Position numbers and translations under genes: made by a program. The notes beneath the pieces are model-generated. The model had not been told where the DNA came from, ran no database searches, and saw only the letters and a list, made by a program, of their open reading frames with translations. Below, one piece after another: positions 21,053 to 25,099 of a stretch of 25,099 nt of DNA (position 1 is its first letter; each line of letters opens with the position of its first letter). This DNA is from a virus, in the IMG/VR virus record IMGVR_UViG_3300046009_000615, positions 1 to 25,099 of that record; one strand, 5' to 3'.

Positions 21053-21802
21053 TTACTTCTTGTAGGTTTCTTTGAGAAGGGCTTTACCTTCTGCGGTTTT
21101 GATAACGGCAGAGTAACCTTGCTGGAAGGTCACACCTTTTTCAGCCGAATAGGCTTTAGCCAGTGCTTCGAGTTTGGCATCGGCGGAACCGAAATCACCG
21201 TTCGCATCCGACTTACCAACTTCCGACATCATGCCTTCAAACAGTTTGTCAGCAGCACGAAGCATTTCGATAAGTTCTTGGTCATCACCAATCGACTTCA
21301 GCAGTTTACCGCGTTGGTCAGCCGTTCCCTTGAAATTGGGCAGCACCTCGTCGGCACGTTTGCGGAGTTCTTCAGCCGCACGGGCTTTCTCGACCTCTTC
21401 TAGTTTCTTCAGGATCGGAGCGGGGATGCTCGACTTCGCAATCATCTCACCGTCAACTTCGATCATCTCAGCGGCCTTCTCAACCGAACCCTTCTTGAGT
21501 TCTTCGATCTGGGCTTGAAGCGAAGCAATTTCCGACTTGAGGAGTTCGCACTCAGCTTTGTAGGACTTACGAGCGGGCTTCTTGTTGCCCATCATTTCTT
21601 CCTCGTCATCCTCCATCTCGTCGTCCATCATCTCATCTTCGCTCATTTTCTTATCGTCATAAGCCTTGAGAAGTTCGTCTTCAGTTTGGATTTCATTTTC
21701 CATTGGGGTTTCCCTTTTGAACAAAGCGACGGTTGCCGATTTGTTGGCAGGAGAATCTACCAGCGACACCTCGTCAAGTTCCAGATCAAGGAGTTCATTC
21801 AT
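21053..21802 (-). CDS. Scaffold-like acidic protein carrying the C-terminal piece of the maturation protease
   Basis: The 249-residue protein has three parts. Residues 1-30 (MNELLDLELDEVSLVDSPAN, then KSATVALFKR) look like the last conserved segment of XkdF-type prohead proteases, normally in the same chain as the protease. Residues 40-72 are extremely acidic with Met (MSEDEMMDDEMEDDEEEMM). Residues 80-150 are coiled coil, fitting a scaffold. The ATG at 21802 overlaps the protease stop by 8 bases within an AATG x3 repeat. A second ATG at 21703 (Met34) has an AAGGGA site and would give a pure 216-residue scaffold, like lambda Nu3 within gene C. Confidence 0.75.
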   Translation of the reverse strand: MNELLDLELDEVSLVDSPANKSATVALFKRETPMENEIQTEDELLKAYDDKKMSEDEMMDDEMEDDEEEMMGNKKPARKSYKAECELLKSEIASLQAQIEELKKGSVEKAAEMIEVDGEMIAKSSIPAPILKKLEEVEKARAAEELRKRADEVLPNFKGTADQRGKLLKSIGDDQELIEMLRAADKLFEGMMSEVGKSDANGDFGSADAKLEALAKAYSAEKGVTFQQGYSAVIKTAEGKALLKETYKK

Positions 21803-21806
21803 TCAT
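21794..21806 (-). repeat. AATG microsatellite at the protease/scaffold junction
   Basis: The - strand reads ATGAATGAATGAA: three ATGA/AATG units holding the protease's Met-Asn-Glu-stop and the next gene's Met-Asn-Glu. Removal of one 4-base unit gives one continuous frame (REKMNELLDLELDEVSLVD). It is either a genuine coupled junction, a slippage mutation, or a length error in assembly. Confidence 0.75.
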
Positions 21807-22910
21807 TTTCTCCCGCTTTGCACGGCCCCCAATACTGAAGGCTCGTAGTTCTCCAGATTTGACCTTCTGCCAAACTGCATCATCGTAGACTTTACAAGCT
21901 ACAATCCAGCCTTCACGGTCACTCTGGATGCCAAGGGCGTCTGCGATCTCTTTCGTCAGAGGAAGGGAGTGAATAAACTCTCCAACCTTACCGCCCATGT
22001 GCATTTCTTTTGTCACCCTAGTAGAAAGCATGAACTCAGTAGCAGCTTTCATCAGGGTTTCAGGTTTGATGACATCACCTTGAGAGTCTACAACAGGGAC
22101 ACCCTTTTCAGTGATAACGGAGGCCCATCCCCAGACAATACGCTGATCGTCATCTGCTTTGAGGATTTGGCCTTGAATACTTGCTTTGGTCAGATCAGAC
22201 ACCGAAGTTCCAGCCTCCCACATACGACAAGACCAATACCTAGCCGATGTCTTATCTTTCGCAGTATCGCAACTATGACGAGAACGGAAATTGGCTCTGG
22301 CTTCTGGATCATCCCTACGGATTTCCATGTTGGGATCACCGAAGGTCACACGCTTGACCCTATCGCCATCCTTGACGTAGACACCAAACTTTTTGGTTGA
22401 TCCAGAAGGAAGGCGGAAAGGTTTATCCAGAGGGACTGTCTTGCCTTGATATTCCGCTTTCTCGACGCCCTTGGTAGCCATAGGATGCCCTTCTGGAAGA
22501 AGATCAGTGTCGTGCTTTCCAGAGCGGAACTTTCCGTTGCGAATGGCACGGAGGAAGTTGTTCACCCGAGCCATAGCCCATTGTTCAGGAGAAGAGACGT
22601 TGGGACGGACACTTTCAGGATTGGTCCTATAGGCCCCAACGCCCCTATTATAGACTTGGCGAAGAGTTGCAGCAGTCACCCTACCCTTATCGCCATGCTG
22701 TTCATTGTGCTCTGTAGCCTTGTCTCTGAGGGTCTGCATATCGACCTTCTCGACTTGCTTGGAGCGAGACCATGCAGCAGCCATAGCCCGACCTTCATCC
22801 TGAGTATCCTCATAGACAGAATTGAAGACGTTCCTGAAAACGCTTTGCTGCTTGGCAGAGAGTTTGTCCCTTACAGCTTTAGGGAGATCGGAATTGGCTG
22901 CATATGGCAT
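21795..22910 (-). CDS. ChaB / XkdF-type capsid maturation protease, C-terminus cut off
   Basis: The 371-residue protein is composite. Residues 1-55 (MPYAANSDLPKAVRDKLSAK...) form a ChaB-like domain; 110-140 (ARVNNFLRAIRNGKFRSGKH) and 165-232 (FGDPNMEIRRDDPEARANFR, YWSCRMWEAG) form small phage domains often attached to head proteases; 245-365 form an XkdF-like serine protease core with WGWASV (260-265), H304 in KEMHMGG and S359 in RAFSIGG. The conserved EVSLVD-PAN end is missing here and opens the next gene instead. It probably processes scaffold or capsid during head maturation. The start at 22910 lies one base from the upstream gene's stop. Confidence 0.8.
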   Translation of the reverse strand: MPYAANSDLPKAVRDKLSAKQQSVFRNVFNSVYEDTQDEGRAMAAAWSRSKQVEKVDMQTLRDKATEHNEQHGDKGRVTAATLRQVYNRGVGAYRTNPESVRPNVSSPEQWAMARVNNFLRAIRNGKFRSGKHDTDLLPEGHPMATKGVEKAEYQGKTVPLDKPFRLPSGSTKKFGVYVKDGDRVKRVTFGDPNMEIRRDDPEARANFRSRHSCDTAKDKTSARYWSCRMWEAGTSVSDLTKASIQGQILKADDDQRIVWGWASVITEKGVPVVDSQGDVIKPETLMKAATEFMLSTRVTKEMHMGGKVGEFIHSLPLTKEIADALGIQSDREGWIVACKVYDDAVWQKVKSGELRAFSIGGRAKREKMNE

Positions 22911-22912
22911 GA

Positions 22913-23383
22913 TTACGAGTCTGCTTCGATGCCGATGAACACGAGACGAACCGTGGCACCCGTGGCACCCGGATCAGCCGAGATGACGATCTCAACTTCA
23001 TCCGCAGTGGTGGTAGCACCCGTCGAGGTGGTCGAACCCGGACCCATCGCACGGACACCGTTACAACCGAAGATACCTTTGTAACCAGTCGTGTTGAGGG
23101 CAATCGAGGCACCATCAACATACGAGTCAGTATCAGCGTCATCGCCGATGTCATTCAGGTTGACAGCGTTGGTCGAGGCGGTCGTGACTGTCACGCTGAC
23201 AGCCATCGGGATGAAATTGACGGGCATACCAATCGAGGCTTCCTTGCCAGTCGTAGCGCCGTTGGCAACCGTGATCGAGGTCGTGTAGGTGGACAGCTTG
23301 AAACCTTCGGTGCCAGACGAAAGGACAGTCATGCCGTCCCGAACCTTGACGTTGCGGAGCAGTTTGTTCCAGAGATTAATCAT
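22913..23383 (-). CDS. Virion-like protein, unknown role in head module
   Basis: The 156-residue protein starts MINLWNKLLRNVKVRDGMTV and is beta- and Thr/Ser/Ala-rich with many GAT/TVT turns (SITVANGATTGKEAS, AVSVTVTTASTNAVNLND). Two adjacent GTGGCACCC copies near the 3' end encode GATGAT. There is no enzyme motif. Its codon bias resembles that of capsid genes, suggesting a structural protein made in quantity, perhaps a decoration or head-fibre base. AAAGGAAATGAGTT precedes the ATG. Family not recognised. Confidence 0.68.
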   Translation of the reverse strand: MINLWNKLLRNVKVRDGMTVLSSGTEGFKLSTYTTSITVANGATTGKEASIGMPVNFIPMAVSVTVTTASTNAVNLNDIGDDADTDSYVDGASIALNTTGYKGIFGCNGVRAMGPGSTTSTGATTTADEVEIVISADPGATGATVRLVFIGIEADS

Positions 23384-23406
23384 AACTCATTTCCTTTGTA
23401 TGATTC

Positions 23407-23727
23407 TTAATTGAGTTGAGGGATGATAAGGACAGTCTCGTTGGTATTGTTGGGGAAGGTCTCTACCGTAGTGTCTGCGTAAGTCACTTCAAACTCAACG
23501 TAGTAGGTTCCCGGAGTGTCTGTATCACCTGCTTGCCAGTCATACTTGACAATACCACCAGCAGCATTTACGATGGTCATCGGTTCATCAATGACAACTG
23601 ATCCACCAACTGCTTTCATATGGAACCTGACAGAAGCGCCATTGATATTGACAGCAGTTCCGTTAGAGTCTTGCAAGGTTGCTTGGATTGACGGAGAAGT
23701 ATCAGATTGCTTGATTGTAAAGGCCAT
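23407..23727 (-). CDS. BppU/DUF2479-like Ig-fold structural protein
   Basis: The 106-residue protein (FTIKQSDTSPSIQATLQDSN, AVNINGASVRFHMKAVGG, IVKYDWQAGDTDTPGTYYVE) has the pattern of the BppU N-terminal domain, an immunoglobulin-like module of phage baseplate or fibre proteins. Here it stands alone and lies in the head module, not at the tail tip. It overlaps the repeat-protein gene upstream by 26 bases, suggesting coupled expression of partners. A GGAG site lies about 9 bases before the ATG. Confidence 0.75.
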   Translation of the reverse strand: MAFTIKQSDTSPSIQATLQDSNGTAVNINGASVRFHMKAVGGSVVIDEPMTIVNAAGGIVKYDWQAGDTDTPGTYYVEFEVTYADTTVETFPNNTNETVLIIPQLN

Positions 23728-25099
23728 CTATTTCTACTCCGTTTGGTGTTCCAGAGACAACAGCGTTGTTTGGTGTTCCAGTGAGATTGGTCTGATTGAA
23801 GGTCTTGCTTAGTGCAGTCTGATTAAAGGTTTCTGTAATCAGGGTCTTGGTGGTTGAGTTTGAAGTAATCGAGACCACTCGTCTTTGGCTAGTATATCCA
23901 ACACCAGTTGGTGCAATGCCAGCCACAACAATCACAGAAACAGGTGGCTGTATTGTTTTACCTGCATTGATCTGAGGAGCGATTGGTGCTATGTTCAGAT
24001 TGGCAGCAGGAGGTTGGACAGAAGCCCCAACGAAGATTTGGGGTTGTAACGCTACAAGGGTAATGTTTGCAGAAGGAACTGCGACTGATTTACCAGACGA
24101 AACAGAAGGGGTTTGGACAACCAGACTTATGTCTACGACGGGAATTAGGAAGGACTTGCCAGCATTGATGCTTGGTGCTTGCCCTGAGAAAGTTACATTC
24201 GCAGGAGGAACATTGACTGTCTTACCAGCGTTGATTACAGGTGCGTTAGCAGCAACCTGAGTGTCAGCAGCAGGGACAAGAACAGACTTACCAGATGCAA
24301 CAAAAGGTGCTTGTGCAGCAATTTGTATATCAATAGCAGGGACTGAAACACTCTTGCCAGCACTTACAGTTGGTGCTTGAGCAGTAAGATCAATGTTTGC
24401 AGATGGGACAAAAACAGCAGTGGTGATGTTGACGAAAGGTGCAACTGCTGCAATCGCAGTGTCAGCAGCAGGAACAAAGACGCTCTTACCTGCACTTACT
24501 GTCGGGGCTTGAGCCGCAACAGAGATATCTGCAAAAGGAACAAGGACAGATTTGCCTGCGTTGATAGCTGGTGCTTGTGCTGCAATAGCGATATCAGCAG
24601 CAGGGACAAGGACTTGCGTAGTAATGCTGACAAAAGGCGCTACAGCAGCAATCGCAATATCGGCAAACGGGACTGCAACTGACTTGCCTGTGTTAACAGC
24701 AGGCGCTTGTGCTGCAAGTTGGATATCAACAGCAGGAACAAGAACAGATTTGCCTGCACTGATAGCAGGGGCATTAGCAGCAATCTGAGTGTCAGCAGAG
24801 GGGACAGAGACAGAAGCCCCCGTGGAAATAGCTGGGGCTTGTGCAGCAATCAGGATATCTGCGGCAGGAACATCGACACGTTTACCAGCATTGATGGTTG
24901 GTGCATTAGCTGTAATCGCAGTGTCAGCAGCAGGCGATAGAATTGCTTTACCAGCATTAATCGCAGGAGCAAAGCCAGCAATGGCGATGTCTTTAGCAGG
25001 AACAGCGACGGATGCCCCCGTTCTGATCGCCGGTGCCAGAGCGGCAAGAGCGATGTCTACGGAGGGAACGTCGATGTTTACCGGCTCGGCTACTACCCC
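23702..25099 (-). CDS. Long 22-residue-repeat structural protein (5' end outside window)
   Basis: The frame is open without a stop from the right edge to TGA at 23704-23702, giving 465 visible residues. About 17 consecutive 22-residue units fill 25066-23945. A typical unit is P-A-A-D-I-A-I-A-A-Q-A-P then A-I-N-A-G-K-S-V-L-V; most conserved are P1, A/S2, D/N4, I/T5, A9, P12, G17, K/A18 and V20. Two units carry ITT instead of AGK. The end switches to an N-x-T-rich tail with TFNQT twice. The alternating hydrophobics suggest a beta-solenoid or fibre. It is probably a head or neck fibre or spike; its neighbour is an Ig-like protein. Confidence 0.82.
   Translation of the reverse strand, partial: GVVAEPVNIDVPSVDIALAALAPAIRTGASVAVPAKDIAIAGFAPAINAGKAILSPAADTAITANAPTINAGKRVDVPAADILIAAQAPAISTGASVSVPSADTQIAANAPAISAGKSVLVPAVDIQLAAQAPAVNTGKSVAVPFADIAIAAVAPFVSITTQVLVPAADIAIAAQAPAINAGKSVLVPFADISVAAQAPTVSAGKSVFVPAADTAIAAVAPFVNITTAVFVPSANIDLTAQAPTVSAGKSVSVPAIDIQIAAQAPFVASGKSVLVPAADTQVAANAPVINAGKTVNVPPANVTFSGQAPSINAGKSFLIPVVDISLVVQTPSVSSGKSVAVPSANITLVALQPQIFVGASVQPPAANLNIAPIAPQINAGKTIQPPVSVIVVAGIAPTGVGYTSQRRVVSITSNSTTKTLITETFNQTALSKTFNQTNLTGTPNNAVVSGTPNGVEIDGLYNQAI
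23945..25066 (-). repeat. 17 tandem 66-bp coding repeats
   Basis: The 66-bp period is visible as TTGCC/TTACC (Gly-Lys codons on the - strand) at 24156, 24222, 24288 and 24354. All units keep frame. Copies are diverged (roughly half the positions vary) yet keep the same protein consensus, so the array is old and selected at protein level and not a recent slippage product. Less regular partial units flank it on both sides. Confidence 0.85.

Noticed and set aside
23702-23935. Stand-alone 77-residue gene from GTG 23935
   Set aside because: The frame continues open upstream to the window edge through all repeats, so this is only the C-terminus of the long repeat protein.
23945-25066. Regular 66-bp repeats resembling a CRISPR array or satellite
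   Set aside because: Repeats are contiguous, diverged, with no unique spacers, and translate in one open - strand frame with a strict 22-residue protein consensus.
1-25099. tRNA genes, insertion sequences, attachment sites
   Set aside because: No cloverleaf with CCA-type acceptor, transposase or terminal inverted repeats was recognised by eye; a tRNA search program would be decisive.

Overview
The window is part of a tailed double-stranded DNA bacteriophage genome, most likely a siphovirus with a long non-contractile tail. A 727-residue tape-measure protein, a tail-tube protein, a frameshifted pair of tail assembly chaperones, a tail-tip protein and an HK97-type capsid set support this. There are no sheath, integrase, repressor, tRNA or insertion-sequence genes here. 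The host cannot be read directly. The lysis genes (SAR endolysin, overlapping i-spanin and o-spanin) require a Gram-negative host, and the metabolic set (ThyX, class II ribonucleotide reductase, MazG, PhoH) is common in phages of marine alphaproteobacteria. That last point is inference.

Layout: two head-to-head arms converge on a bidirectional terminator at about 7921-7960. The left arm (1-7913, all + strand) carries nucleotide metabolism and DNA processing. In order it encodes a partial unknown protein, a small hydrophobic-leader protein, ThyX, a 42-residue membrane protein, two unknowns, a Cas4-like PD-(D/E)XK nuclease, a second resolvase-like nuclease, an acidic unknown, a calcineurin-like phosphoesterase, a DNA methyltransferase-like protein, a 48-residue acidic protein, MazG, adenosylcobalamin-dependent ribonucleotide reductase, a 47-residue very basic protein, PhoH and a DUF3310 protein. 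Nearly all stop and start codons overlap (ATGA, TTGA, TAATG), so the arm looks translationally coupled.

The right arm (7956-25099, all - strand) is the late region. In transcription order, from the right edge, it encodes a protein built of 22-residue repeats (its start lies outside the window), a BppU-like small structural protein, another structural protein, a ChaB/XkdF-type maturation protease, a scaffold-like acidic protein, a decoration protein, the major capsid protein, an unknown, three head-tail connector or completion proteins, a tail terminator, the tail-tube protein, tail chaperones G and G-T, the tape measure, two distal tail proteins, the tail-tip protein with fibronectin-like domains, a tail-fibre-like protein, SAR endolysin, Rz/Rz1 spanins and a membrane coiled-coil protein (holin candidate).

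Points most worth a second look: the maturation protease is cut from its usual C-terminal EVSLVD-PAN segment by a 3x AATG microsatellite, and losing one unit would fuse it in frame to the scaffold; a perfect 11-bp hairpin plus T tract sits inside the methyltransferase coding sequence; a T-TTT-TTG slippery site links the tail chaperones; about 17 in-frame 66-bp repeats run off the right edge; and a hairpin plus a repeated 11-mer lies between the tail-tube and chaperone genes.
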